DNA of 64,000 bases from Platynereis dumerilii (taxonomy: Eukaryota > Annelida > Polychaeta > Phyllodocida > Nereididae). The position numbers and the translations under genes were made by a program. The DNA is taken from assembly GCA_026936325.1 (NCBI GenBank), contig JAPTHN010000019.1, positions 7,466,253 through 7,530,252 of the forward strand. Reading direction: 5' to 3'. The notes beneath the pieces were generated by a model, which saw only the letters and a program-made list of their open reading frames with translations, searched no databases and was not told the origin of the DNA. Shown here in pieces: positions 10,643-22,345 of this stretch (within the stretch, counting starts at the first letter, position 1; each line of letters opens with the position of its first letter).

Positions 10643-10920
10643 TTTGTCCTGCTGTGGTGGTGTCACAAATGTCTGCAATGACTTCATAAGCAGCAATTGC
10701 TGAGAGGTCTTCAAGTTATTTCTGTACTCCTTTTATCACAAGGCAATGATCATCTTTTGTCGTGTATGAAGGATGGTCAGGGTCAATCAAGTCATCCAAG
10801 GATGTCCTTGTCCATTGAAATCTTGGTGGTCCAGTCGCTAACTTTTCGATCTCAGCCTGGTTTCCCGCTGCTGGACGCGCACCTTGCACCCGGTTGACGT
10901 ACGATCCTGTTTGAAAAAAT
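10643..10920 (-). pseudogene. LINE ORF1, N-terminal part, separated by the inserted LINE
   Basis: The minus strand reads ...PPRFQWTRTSLDDL, then HPSYTTKDDHCLVIKGVQ, a stop, then AYEVIADICDTTTAGQ. It runs straight into the ORF1 sequence at 7680 once the inserted LINE is removed. The upstream frame is closed by a stop shortly beyond 10920, so the host element is itself incomplete. An alternative reading is that the CATTTTTTCAAACAG on the minus strand is a splice acceptor of a domesticated gene. The stop inside the frame argues against that. Confidence 0.6.
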
Positions 10921-11214
10921 GGTAAATTACATATTCATTGGTACTCCCATGTAAGGTAGGGGACACACTGGGCAAGCGCACTGTCTCATATTGGCCCTAT
11001 GTTCTATGGTAATTGAAGACTTATTGTATGTTGTATCAGTAGGTACAATGTATACATATATACAATGTATCTATATATTTAGTTAGTGCATCACTCTTAG
11101 AAAGTTCTTGTTAGTATTCAGTATTCTTTGAAAAGATGGGATTCATGAGAGAGGAACCTAATTTGTTCTTGCCGCCAACGTTTGCGATCCTTTTAAAGAA
11201 TAATCCTTCACTAG
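10921..11214. other. No recognised feature
   Basis: AT-rich spacer between the LINE complex and the X2 repeat. Nothing coding or repeated was recognised. Confidence 0.5.
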
Positions 11215-13570
11215 GCACTTGTAGACACAGTCAGACACTGATACAATAGACAGGAATGACAATCATAAAACCTGATATTGAAGGTTTAATAATGTGGAAA
11301 ATGAAATCTATATTATGTATATAATGCCCCATCATATCAATGACATGGAAAAACAAGTCAGTTCATGAACTGAAAAACTGTCATGCAAAAAGAAAATGTA
11401 TCAATCAACTAAAGTGAATTCAACCAAGGATAAAAATTCAATCCATACTTTGCGTGTGACAAGCAAAAGGCGGACCACCCAGACACTGCGGAACAAGATG
11501 CAGCAGAGATAAAAAGTTGAGCGTGAGGAACGAGATCCCTCTGGCCAAGGAGAACATTCATCATATTTCCCCAGCAAATTGTGATCGATGGTTAAAAGGA
11601 TATGTGCTAACACTGGTCATGACAGGACTCAACTAAGAAACAAATTGCCCCTTGGTATCTGGGGGTCTCTAGGTTTATCTGTTAGCCAGTTGTGGGCTGG
11701 TATACAGTCACTGCAGACCACTGCATGCTAGCTACCACGTATTATCAAGCCATCTACAACTGATATACGGATATACATCTGTCTGGATATGTATGATACC
11801 ATGTATACTAATTAGAAGTTAGTGCAAAAAAAAAAGATGCAGCCTATAATGTTCTGTATCACCAAGGAGCATTGACACTGTCCCTATCTATCAATCTGTA
11901 TTTTGTGACTTAAAACAATTTTGGAGAGCTTGCTTTTACCATATGATATAGAAAGTGTCATTGCAAGGAAAGTCTTAGTAACTTGCAGGGTTTTGGAGTC
12001 AGGTAGTTAGTGAACCGACTCCGACTCCCGACTCCTTTGGCTTTCTGAAAACCGACTCCGACTCCTTAGGTCTTTTGAATTACGACTCCGACTCCCGACT
12101 CCACTTATCGGCATTATTGCACAAAAATATAACATGGTTAACATGGGAGAAAAAGTAACTCCAAAAAGTTTTCATAGGATTTTGTACATGAACAGTTGTT
12201 TTGAGTAAAATTTGAATTACATTTCACATTTTTGCAAATGTGTTTTTGTAAATTATATTTATTATGTTTAGGAGTCAGGAGTCTACAATTTAATTTTCGA
12301 CTACGACTCCGACTCCAACTGAAAATCAAAGTTCGACCCCGACTCCGACTCTGACTCCATCCAAAAATCTCTGACTCCACGACTCCAGACTCCCGTATCC
12401 GACTGCAAAGCCCTGTCAGAGTAAGTAACAAAGTTCTAACATTTTAGTTTTGAATATTGCCTATATTATTTCTTTTACTACCTTTCCTTCAGCACTGAGA
12501 TGTGACCATAAATATGAAACACTCTAAGATTTTTTTTAGCAAGCAATACGGCAAATGTTCTAGTTGCATAAGGATTCAAATCTGGGCGGAAGGTTATCAT
12601 AGCAGATATGCCCATACTTTGGAATGACAGGCAGACACTGTAGAGAATAAAGTTTGAGAAGGTTTTGGTATTTCCACATAATCTGGAGCTGTCAAGTTTA
12701 GTGACAAGGTGATGTGTTTTACCCGACTGAGTAAATCACAATGAAATATATATATTTACAAAGAGAAACAAGGTGGTATAATTTCTCCCAGTACATATGT
12801 GCCATTTTAGATTTCTTGGTATGTGTCACATATGCACCATCATGTTCAAAGTGAAAAGTATAGCGCTGTCATGTGTCTGCATATATACTGTTGATATTAT
12901 GCATAGACATGGGGGATGAGGCTGCTCCTTGAAGTTTATCTGAAAGATGATGGTATACAATATTTGAAACTTTCACCTGCACTGTTCAGCAGAAGATCCA
13001 AGATTCAAATCCCGGAAGAACAATTACATGTATCCAAAATCTTTTTTCAGCCAGTTACCAACACACAAAACAATTACCTGAACACCTACCTTTCATTTTT
13101 CTTAAATTTGTAATTATTAAAACTAGCTGGTGTCATTTGGTTCCCTCATCGACAGAAATGACTGAATTCAATCACTGCTACCTGGAAAATGTGCGTACAT
13201 CTTGCCGTCAATTATTGTCCGCTATCTGTGAGCCATCTGTCTCCTCATGGACTAAGTGGTTCAAAGCATACGTGACAACACACATTGACACGATTAGGCT
13301 CTGATTCTACAGTGCATCTGGTTGATTCATGGGCCACATTCCCTCAGTAATGTTATAAAAATTCATTGGATAAAAATGCATCGATCAGGCCTACAGTGTA
13401 TGTCAGGCTCCGTGAACACATGAAATACACACAGAGGCTTATCCGAATGAGGCTCATTGGAATGACAATGCATCGGAATGAAAGGGAACGGACAGGAATG
13501 GATTGGATTCACCCAACAGATCCACAAGGGACAGGTAATTGGACACACCTCAATGCCACTACATGTCTTT
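11215..13570 (-). repeat. Large unclassified repeat X2, copy 1 (minus)
   Basis: The minus strand from 13570 to about 11215 matches, in the same order, the plus-strand copies at 14740-15990 and 17181-20035. Shared strings include GTGTCCAATTACC, CGATGAGGGAACCAAATGAC, CATGACAGCGCTATA, CTCGTTCCTCACGCTC and CAATTTGTTTCTTAGTTGAG. A hAT-type MITE lies within it (11986-12415). No transposase, RT or other frame of note is present, so it is probably a large non-autonomous element. Termini were not resolved. Confidence 0.7.
11986..12415. mobile_element. hAT-like MITE rich in GACTCC repeats
   Basis: Begins CAGGGTTTTGGAGTC and ends with the complement of CAGGGCTTTGCAGTCGG. Inside, GACTCCGACTCC and its variants occur many times. 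CAGGG ends are characteristic of hAT elements, but I could not find a convincing 8-bp target duplication. A related copy is at 36527-36819. Confidence 0.6.
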
Positions 13571-13574
13571 TATA

Positions 13575-13886
13575 TGAAACCTTTAAGGGTTCAATAAGCT
13601 GGTATAGATAAGGAACCCTAAAGGTTCATTTTTCTACTTTTAAAAAGCTTCCAACAAAGACAACACTTAGATAATCCAGCTGCATTGCAGTGCTGCACTG
13701 AACTCCCGCAATGGAACCCCTTTCTCTCAAGTTTGGAGCATAGGGTCCTATCATACTATTCATAGGGCCATCCCACCAAGTATTGAACCTTTTCAATTCA
13801 GTTGAACCCTAAACAAATTTGGAACTTTTATAAGCTGTGGGTTCTTTATATAGACCATAAAGAACCTTGGCTTTAAGAGTGTATGG
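13575..13886. mobile_element. MITE with GGTTC-rich subterminal repeats, copy 1
   Basis: Nearly the same sequence as 14304-14623 in the same orientation (shared AACCTTTAAGGGTT, GCTGGTATAGATAAGGAACC, AACACTTAGATAATCCAGC, TGTGGGTTCTTTATAT). The right end reads AAGAACC...TTTAAGAGTGTA, the complement of the ACACTCTGAACAAAAAGG left end of copy 2. The left end here is missing or altered. Confidence 0.65.
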
Positions 13887-14303
13887 ACTTTGATGTGAGA
13901 AACTACCTATTGTCAATCGCATCTGAACGACATCTCTATGGGCCAGTTGAAATATTTTGCTTTGCCTTGGTATACCTCTGACAACATACTAGTACTCATG
14001 TATATCTATTTTGGCTTAACCATGAATCAATCAACTGCAACAATAAATGCCAGTACGCTATAACCACAACAGGTTTTGACTATTGTGACTTTTAGACAGA
14101 CTGACTGACCCGTGAGTTCTATGCACATTGTTTCCATATCATGCTGTTTCAGTTTTTCCTATTGATAGAAATGGAAGAGTGCACAAAACAACAAATAGGA
14201 CAAATGACTGTAATTCTGACTGCATATTTGTCATCACAATTGAACATGACTAATTGCGTTAATTTTAATTAGATCCCCTGTATGAGATACTACTATAAAT
14301 ATA
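13887..14303. other. No recognised feature
   Basis: Unique-looking AT-rich DNA between the two direct MITE copies; no exon or repeat recognised. Confidence 0.5.
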
Positions 14304-14623
14304 CACTCTGAACAAAAAGGTTCTATACGGAACCTTTAAGGGTTTCGTAGGCTGGTATAGATAAGGAACCCCAAAAGATCCATCAATCAACTTTTAAAAA
14401 GGTTCCAACAGCAAACACAAACAACACTTAGATAATCCAGCTGCACTGAACTCCCACAATGGAACCCCTTTCTCTCAAGTTGGGGGCATAGAGTTCCATC
14501 ATAGGGCCTTCCCAGTTCCCACCAGTATTGAACCTTTTCAATTCAGTTGAACCCTTAACAAATTTTTTTTGGCTGTGGGTTCTTTATATGTATATACCAT
14601 CAAGAACCTTTTGCGTTAAGAGA
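14304..14623. mobile_element. MITE with GGTTC-rich subterminal repeats, copy 2
   Basis: Starts ACACTCTGAACAAAAAGGTT and ends with ...AGAACCTTTTGCGTTAAGAG. The terminal inverted repeat is about 20 bp and imperfect. It is in direct orientation to the copy at 13575-13886. No coding sequence. Confidence 0.7.
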
Positions 14624-14739
14624 GTGGTTGAAACAAATATTCAGATCTGTGTAATTGTCTCTTTTCTGGGAGTTGAATCAAGAAAAAAGGTAACTGAACA
14701 TAGCAGATGTGATTCATTTCCTATTATTGTACAATGTAC

Positions 14740-15990
14740 ATGTATGTAACATCGTCTTCAGCACAACAATATCAAGAACAGCCTCATCTCCAAATGCATA
14801 CATATCTGTGTACAACAATATGCAGGAACATGACAGCGCTATACTTTTTCACAAAACATGATAGCAAATATATGTGTCATATACAAAGAAAATTCTGAAA
14901 ATTGGCACATACGATAGTATGCAGACACCGGGAGTAATTACACCACCTTGTTTCACAACATAACAAATATATATCTCCCTTCATTCAGCTGTATATATAC
15001 GAAGCCATTCGCCTTGTCACTAAATGTGACAGCTCCATATTTTGTGGAAATAGCAAAGCCTTCTCAAACTTAATTCTCCACAGTATCCATCTGTCTGTCG
15101 GTATCTCCCAAGATAACCTTTCACCCAGATTTGAAGCACTCCGTGCCTAGACATTATCAGTTTATATGCACTAATAAAACTGAGAGTGTTCAATATTTAT
15201 TGTCAGGTCCCATTACTGAAGGTAGGTTGCAACAATATCTACAATATTTGACAAGAGTTAGAAACTTTTACTGCGAACTCACACAATCATGCACCAACGC
15301 TTTCTTCGCGATATGGCAAGTGCAATCCATCTGAAATTGCTTCTGGAATCGCAAAGTGCAGCTTGATAGGCAGGGACAGCGCAATGACTTTAGATTAGTA
15401 TCCGCAATATTACATATATCCAGAAAGACTTTAAAAAGAGTCAGTTAGTCTGCAGTGGTCTGTCGTCACTGTACCAGCCTCCAACTAGCTAACAGATAAA
15501 CCCAGAGATCCCAGATACCAAGGGGCAATTTGTTTCTTAGTTGAGGCCTGTCATGACCAGTGTTAGCACATATCCTTTTAACCATCGATCACAATTTGCT
15601 GGGGAAATATGATGAATGTTCTCTCTGGCCAAAGGGATCTCGTTCCTCACGCTCCGCTTTTTATCTCTACAGCATCTTGTTCCGCAGTTTCAGGGTGGTC
15701 CGCCTGTTACTCGTCACATGCAAAATGTAAATTAATTTTTTTTAAATACTTGGATGAATTTACTTTAGTTGATTAATACATTTCCTGCCTGCATGACAGT
15801 TTGTCATTTTATAAACAATTTGATTTTTACCTTCAGTGATATCATATAGTGCATATTACACAATATCGATTTCATTTGCAACATTAATTTTGTGGACCTT
15901 CCATATCAGATTAGATGTCATTCCCAAGAGTGGTTACCTATAAGCAGTCTATTATTTCAGTGTCTGCGCGTGGCTGTATGATGTCATACT
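14740..15990 (+). repeat. X2 repeat, copy 2 (plus, lacks the left part)
   Basis: Matches copy 1 (minus) and copy 3 (plus) from the CATGACAGCGCTATA region through the CTCGTTCCTCACGCTCCGC region to the ...CAGTGTCTG end. The left module with GTGTCCAATTACC is absent, so this copy is truncated or rearranged. With copy 1 it forms a large inverted pair around 13.6-14.7 kb. Confidence 0.65.
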
Positions 15991-17180
15991 TAAGGTTAAT
16001 GTCGAGAAAAAATTTAGACGCCTCTCTCTTATCATGTTTCTAGTAAACCTATCAAGCATGTTTGCTAGGTCTATGTTGCTGAAAATTGAGTCTTTCGACA
16101 ATCCAAAGAAATGGTACTTTAACCAAATATCATTCTTCTGACGTCTGGTTGCCATGGATACCAAAACAAAACAAATACCTATTTCAAGCAGATAAAAATT
16201 GATTTCCAACAACACCATAAGCAAGTCTCTACCATTAATATATCCTGAGTTATAACAACTCCTGTGTGAAAATTTGAATAAATAATTGAATTTTGTATCT
16301 TTAGCCCTGGAACCCCCCTCTGAGGGTCATGTGACCAAAAAATTCAAAACACTCAAATAAAGCCACATTTAGTGGAAATACAAAAGTGAAGTTAAATTTC
16401 ACCTCACTAAACCCAAAGTCATTGAAAATCTTGATAAAGTTTGCAAAGTTATGTATTTTGCAATTATGACTTGGTTGCCATGGTAACCGATTTACAAAAA
16501 ACTGCACCAAGCGATTTTACTGCATCCTCCCATTCCATAATCTACGGAACCTGGCGATTCCAACGATGTATAGATTGTCCATTCCTCTCTTGGTGCACAC
16601 GAAACCATCAATTTTGGTCTTTGGCCCCCAGACTACAGTGCTTTGCGACAAATTTGTTCACAGAGCATGGTAATCCACTATGCCTGTATTCCCTGTGGCC
16701 TGAATACCTGTTGTGTGCTGTCCCAGGTCATTCAACTGCCTTGGACACTTAAATTCTGCCATATTAAGGGCGTCCCAATGTGCCCCAAATTCACTGTCCC
16801 AATGAGCCCCGATATGACTGTTACACCAAAATGCTAATTTCTCAGACACCAGTGAGTGTGTTTATCATGATAGCAATTCATAACTGTTCGTTATGATATA
16901 TAAAATTCATACAAGCACTGAGAAAGCCTCATTGTTCATGGTTTGTCCACAGAATGGTTCGAATTGAACCCTTCCATATTTACTTTAGTGGTAGGAAAAC
17001 AAACTTTTGCTCGCCATACTTCTGCATGTGGCTGTAATTTGTCTATAAAAGCATGGAAACATCAGGATGTGAAATTACAAGATATGATGGCACTACCATA
17101 TCCTATACCGTGCCAGGATCCAAGAAAACCCCACCGTCCCACAGTGCCCCGCGTCCCAATGTGACCCCGTTCCCCCTACT
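15991..17180. other. Non-coding stretch with two perfect or near-perfect X-box palindromes
   Basis: No exon recognised. GGTTGCCATGGATACC lies at 16147-16162 and GGTTGCCATGGTAACC, a perfect RFX-type X-box, at 16473-16488. Short repeats of the form GTCCCAATGTGCCCC occur at about 16767-16815 and again near 17128-17170. Confidence 0.5.
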
Positions 17181-17398
17181 GCAGAGACGTGTAATTGCAT
17201 TGAGGTGTATCCAATTACCCCTCCCTTGTGGATCTGTTGGGTGATTCCAGTCCATTCCAGTCCATTCCCTTCCATTCAATGCATTGTCATTCCAATGAGC
17301 CTCATTCTGATAAGCCTCTGTGTATATTTCACGTGTTCACGGAGCCTAACATACACTGTGGGCCTGGTCGATGCACTTTAATCCTATGAATTTTTGTA

Positions 17399-18226
17399 GG
17401 GACCATCTCAGATCTGTGTTATAAGCTCCAAATGAGGAAAGATTTGACAGTGGAGGTCCCTAACTAAAGGGGCAAAAATAATCAGCCAAGTGCTATTTGT
17501 CATCAATTTATGTGTACTGCAGTGGTGGAACTTCATGGGTTTCTGGAGGGGGCCACTAGGAAGTTGGCCTTGCAGATATACTTTCCCTATAGCAAGAGTA
17601 CCCTCCAAATTTACCTCCAATATTAGGAGGATACTCATGCTACAGCAAAGGTAACTGTGACTACAATTTACAAATCAAGTATATATTTGCCCCTCTTTAT
17701 GCCCAGTAGCTCCTTCACTGCATGACCTTGGGAGCTGTCATGGTTGAGTGATTGGGGCCCATATCCAAAGCACACCTGGAGCATAATATTATCCCATAGA
17801 GATTTCCTTCAAAAAAATATGTAGCCTAAGTGTATAAACATTTGAGACAACATAAGACAAGTGATAAAAGAAAACACTGTATGAGAACTTTAGATATTCA
17901 ACTTCTCACAAACTGGCCAGTCTAAAAGTGTAATAATCCAAATATTATGTAAGCCACAATTAGTTTGTTGTAATGGAAATAGAAATTTCATGTTCATGAT
18001 AAAGAATTTAAAAGGGCTTCTCATTGCTTGGTTTGCTGTCTATGTTAATAACACCTGTAATTAGGCATGCCTAATAGCTCCTAATCATGATGTAACATGT
18101 ATTAGGTTTGTTATATATCACACACTCACAGTGGTACATTGGAGGTATAGATGCAACTACACATACATAAAACATTATTTGAACATTTGGAAAATAAAAT
18201 ATGTGTTTGAAGAAACTTCAGGTCCC
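17399..18226. mobile_element. Insertion within X2, possible TA-targeting element
   Basis: X2 copy 1 is continuous where copy 3 carries this extra DNA, which shows an insertion. It begins GGGACC and ends GGTCCC with TA on each side, but the inverted ends match over only about 6 bases, so the element type and exact limits are uncertain (the insert may extend to about 18253). Confidence 0.4.
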
Positions 18227-19206
18227 TACAATTCTTTTTTTAAAGAATTTCTTGTTATAACATTAGTGAGGCAATGTGGCCTATGAATCAAGCAGATCTA
18301 CTGTAGAAGCTGTAGAATCAGAGCCTAATCTTGTCAGTGTGTGTTGTCACGAATGCTCTGAACCACTATGTCCATAAGGAGACAGATGGCTCACAGATAG
18401 CTGACAATAATCTGCGGCAAGATGTACACACATTTTCTAGGCAGCAGTGATTGAATTCTGTTAATTCTGTCGATGAGGGAACCAAATGACAAAAGCTGCA
18501 TGAGCTAGCTAATAAGGAGCAGCCTCATCCCCCATGTCTAAGCATAACATCAACAGTATATATGCAGAAACATGACAGCGCACATGACACATGACAGCGC
18601 TATATATTCTCACTTTGAACATGATGGTGCATATGTGACACATTCCTAGAAATATGAAAAATGGCACATACAATTGCAGATATTGGGAGAAATGATATCT
18701 TTTAGTTTCACCCCATAAACATACAATACATGTGCATATATAAATTATGTTTTCTCAATATAGAGAAGCCCTCCACCTTGTCACTAAATGTGACAGCTCA
18801 ATATTTTGTAAAAATACCAAACCCTCTCAAACTTAATTCTCCCTGCCATTCCAAAGTACACACGTATCTCCCAAGATAACCTTCCACCCTGAATTCAAGC
18901 ACTCTGTGACTAGACATTTACAGTTTATTCTCCGCAAATAAAATCTGAGATATGAGAGTTTTCCATATTTATGGTCAGGTCCCGTTACTAAAGGTAGGTT
19001 GCAACAATATCGCCATTATAAAAAACAGAACTTCTACAGCTAACTCACACAATCATACACCAGCACTTTCTCCACCATATGGCAAATACGCACCATCTGA
19101 AATTGCTTCTGGAATCACAAATATCAATAGATAGGCAGGGGCAGCATCAATGCTCAGTAGTGATGCAAAGTATGACACAGGCTGCTTTTTGCAATGACTT
19201 CAGATT

Positions 19207-19447
19207 AGGATAGGTTATTCACCACGGAAGAGGGAATATGTGATTTATCACCCGAGGGCTTTAGCCCGAGGTGTGATAAACACATATTCCTGATCCCATG
19301 GTGAATAACCGGCTTATACCATGAGACAAACACTCAAACAGTCAAACATGAGAGGATAACTGTACAACAAAGAATATAGGAATTATTTCCCTGCAATACT
19401 GGCATGTGATTGGCTGACAGAGGTGTCGTATGGTATAAGTATGCACA
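19207..19447. mobile_element. Foldback MITE with a 98-bp hairpin
   Basis: Positions 19213-19310 form a long snap-back hairpin. GGTTATTCACCACGG pairs with CCATGGTGAATAACC, continuing inward through GGAATATGTG/CACATATTCC to CCGAGGGCTTTAGCCCGAGG at the tip. The segment to about 19447 (CATGTGATTGGCTGACAGAGG, then TGGTATAAG) is repeated in inverted orientation at 34040-34260. No coding sequence. Confidence 0.7.
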
Positions 19448-20423
19448 ATATCACACATTATCCACTAAATATCCAGACAGACATTACTATGAGTTAGCTG
19501 TAGTCTGCAGTGGCCTGAGGTTACTGTACCAGCCCACAACTGGCTAACAGATAAACCTAGAGACCCCGGATACCAAGGGGCAATTTGTTTCTTAGTCGAG
19601 GCCTGTCATGACCAGTGTTAGCAAATATCCTTTTAACCATTGATCACAATTTGCTGGAGAAATATGATGAATGTTCTCTTTGGCCAAAGGGATCTCGTTC
19701 CTCACGCTCCACTTTTTATCTCTACAGCATCTTGTTCCGCAGTTTCTGGGTGGTCCACCTTTTACTTGTCACATGCAAAATATGAATTGAATTTTCATAC
19801 TTGGATGAATTCACTTTAGTTGATTGACATAGTGTCTACTTGCATGACACTTTGTTACTTCATAAACCATCTGGTTTTAGAAGGTGGTGATGTGGTCATT
19901 AATATTTGGCCTATACTGCATAGATTTGGTTTGGCTCATTTGGAGACCTTTGATATCAGGTAGTGCAGATCTAATTTCAAAATAAGTAAAGTGTAAGCTG
20001 TTGTATCAGTGTTAACGCCAGCCTGACATAAGGGACAACACTTTTGGAAAGATATTTAGGTTCCCCTCTCAGCATCGCATTGCCAATCAACATTTACTCG
20101 CAAAAACTTATACAAGAGGGGTAGAATATCTTAATATGTAACTGATATAAACTTATTTTAAAATACAACATATACTATAACTCTTGAATGCCCAAAGCAC
20201 AACAGGGAAATGCAAAGAATGAAGAGGGGTCAGCATATACAGGGTGTCTACAGAAAAAGAGGACAGTCACTTCTTCTTTTTGGCAGTCATATAAGCTCAG
20301 AATTTGGTGATAAGTTTATCATAAGAGTGGATTTGATAGTTAGCTATATTAGATCTATTTCAAATATGTCTATTTGTGAATTAGATCACTACTAAAGGCA
20401 AACTGGAAGCATGATATGCGAAA

Positions 20424-21570
20424 GTGCTTGCGTTGCTAAAAGCTGACTATGGTCGTCCTGTTTTCCTTATTATTTATGAGAAATTTTTCACCATTTCTGG
20501 TACTTGTAAGAGAAGGAATGAATTATTCGTGAGTAGTGGGACATTTGCTGATGCTCCAGCTGCGGATAATTCAAAATCAGGACCTAACACTTTGTCTTCA
20601 ACATGGGGTCATCTGATGACAAGAAAATCACTAAAATGTCCCAAATAGCGATTGATCAGAGCGACGGAATCAATGCAAATGTTTATAATAACATTCTGAA
20701 TGTATTTGTGATGCCATGGCGTCAGACAAGACACTCTTTTGTTGGCAAATCATCTTCCAACAAGGTGGAGCACCTGTTCATACTGCATAGAAGATGCTGA
20801 GAAAGGTTGAGTGCCACCACGGGTGGATTCGCCTGTATATATATGGGCTATCATACCTAATAGAACAGAGTCTGAAACAAGTCCATTAAAAAAAGTAAAC
20901 AAAAGAACTTCTGGGGAATGAACATGATGTTTTAACCATGTTTTGCACACTACCTGCAGTGTTTCATGATCCTTGCAGTCATCTCTCACCATCTAGCACA
21001 CTTGTTGGAGCTGACACATCAGTAGTTCCATAAAATCCATGAATTTGTACAGGTATTGCATTATCTCTATAGTGATGGGCCTCGGTACTCAGACTCACTG
21101 GGTTGGAACAGGGTCAAGGCCTGGACATGTGACCATCAAGTTGAAATTACCAGAGAGGGCAGTGCCTGTCAGCTGCCTGACAAGAAAATCATAGGACTCA
21201 CGCCATTGAGATTACCAATGAACTGGAGAGTACTGGGCAGTGCTGCCCTCTTTGGCAATTTCAACTTCATGGTCACATGTCCAGTCTAAGGCCTTGACCC
21301 TGTTCCACACTCTTCTAATTATGTACCTTTACAGGCCAATTTCTATCAGTGACTTCACTCGTGAGTGCCACCCCTTTTCTCCTGTGCTGGACCCAATGAA
21401 TTCCTTGATATGGGAAACTTTGCAGGCAGAATCCAGCAAGTTATCCCAACTCGCAGTAAAGTTAAAGGCCTCCATCATGGCTGCATCGGGCAAAATGTTC
21501 TTCAAACATGCTTTCGCATCATTTCGGTCTCATCTGTAGAAAGGTACCATAGCAAGGGGTGCGAATAATG
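20424..21570 (+). pseudogene. Mariner transposase remnant
   Basis: Three pieces in order are recognisable. Near 20436-20560, IIYEKFFTISGTCKRRNEL resembles the helix-turn-helix region of mariners. Near 20670-20790, INANVYNNILNVFVMPW is followed, in another frame, by FQQGGAPVHTA, the second catalytic motif, in which the expected Asp of FQQDGAPAHTA is Gly. Near 21390-21540, DPMNSLIWETLQAES and AFASFRSHL match the C-terminus, where the third catalytic Asp of DLNPMD is Asn. The first catalytic Asp region is missing and the frame is broken, so the enzyme is inactive. Confidence 0.75.
21104..21307. repeat. Palindromic insertion inside the mariner remnant
   Basis: TGGAACAGGGTCAAGGCCTG at the left pairs with the complement of the right end (GGCCTTGACCCTGTTCCA). 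The arms extend through ACATGTGACCATCAAGTTGAA and GGGCAGTG, about 65-70 bases each, around a loop of about 65 bases. It separates the second and third catalytic parts of the transposase, so it is probably a foldback MITE inserted later. Confidence 0.65.
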
Positions 21571-22076
21571 GGTAATTTGACTGTTCAGGTAATACTGTTC
21601 ATTACACTGTCTACAAGTGGACTGCTCTTGCATTGCCACAGATCAGAACATATGCTGTCTTGTGTTGCCACCTAGTGACTAGTGTCCTATTCAGCGAGCT
21701 CCTGTGAGCATCCACATACTTTCGACCAGAGGAACACACACAATTTTTTCTGGAAGACACCGGGGCTGTTTCTGAGTGTGCTGATGGCCTTGTCTACTTC
21801 CTTAGAGAATGTGATTGCCGAGTCTGACTCTGGTATACATCAATGTTGAATAGAAATTTGGTGAATGTGCAATGAAATTGGAACTATACTTGGGACAGCA
21901 ATGCTGTTGCATACAAAATCAACTTTGTGCCAGGTGGCAGCAGCATGCAGTTCTCATTTTCACCAGACTGGTTCATACACAAATCATGTTTTGTTGAATA
22001 ATGATGCTTGGCAAAAAATAAACTGTAAACAAAACAAATTGTGTTGACTGTCCTTTTTTTATGTAGACACCCTGTA

Positions 22077-22345
22077 TGCATACAAAAAGTTAGTGGATCA
22101 TTCATCAGAGAAGTGATCAATTAGGCAATCAGTCAGCAGTCACCTGTTGGAGTCCTTAGGCTGTTCTTGTTGTTGAAGAAATCAGCCAAGAGCAGACATA
22201 ACTGGAATTGCTGAGATGGCTGAAATTGCCTCTTCAGTCAACACAACGTGCCAACACAGGATGCCTACAGCAAAGCACATTCACGGAAAAGGGCAAGACT
22301 TTTGCGAGACTTACAGAGAAGAGGCAGGACTTACTCATAGCAGTT
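22077..22345 (-). repeat. Interspersed repeat R1, copy 2
   Basis: Inverted relative to the copy at 5474-5786. It starts at the TA directly beside the mariner at 20240-22074. Shared strings include GTGGATCATTCATCAGAG, CAGTCACCT and TTGCCTCTTCAGTCAACACAA. Confidence 0.6.

Larger units (their letters stand above)
17181..20035 (+). repeat. X2 repeat, copy 3 (plus), with insertions
   Basis: The longest X2 copy in this orientation. Compared with copy 1 it is interrupted by a roughly 0.83-kb insertion (17399-18226) and by a foldback MITE around 19207-19447. The order of shared strings is the same as in copies 1 and 2. No reading frame of note. Confidence 0.65.
20240..22074 (+). mobile_element. Decayed mariner-family transposon, 1835 bp
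   Basis: The ends are CAGGGTGTCTACAGAAAAAG and the complement of CAGGGTGTCTACATAAAAAA, flanked by TA (20238-20239 and 22075-22076). TA duplication and CAGGGTGTCTA ends fit the Tc1/mariner superfamily. Remnants of a mariner transposase lie inside (20424-21570). A roughly 200-bp palindromic segment at 21104-21307 interrupts it. Confidence 0.85.
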
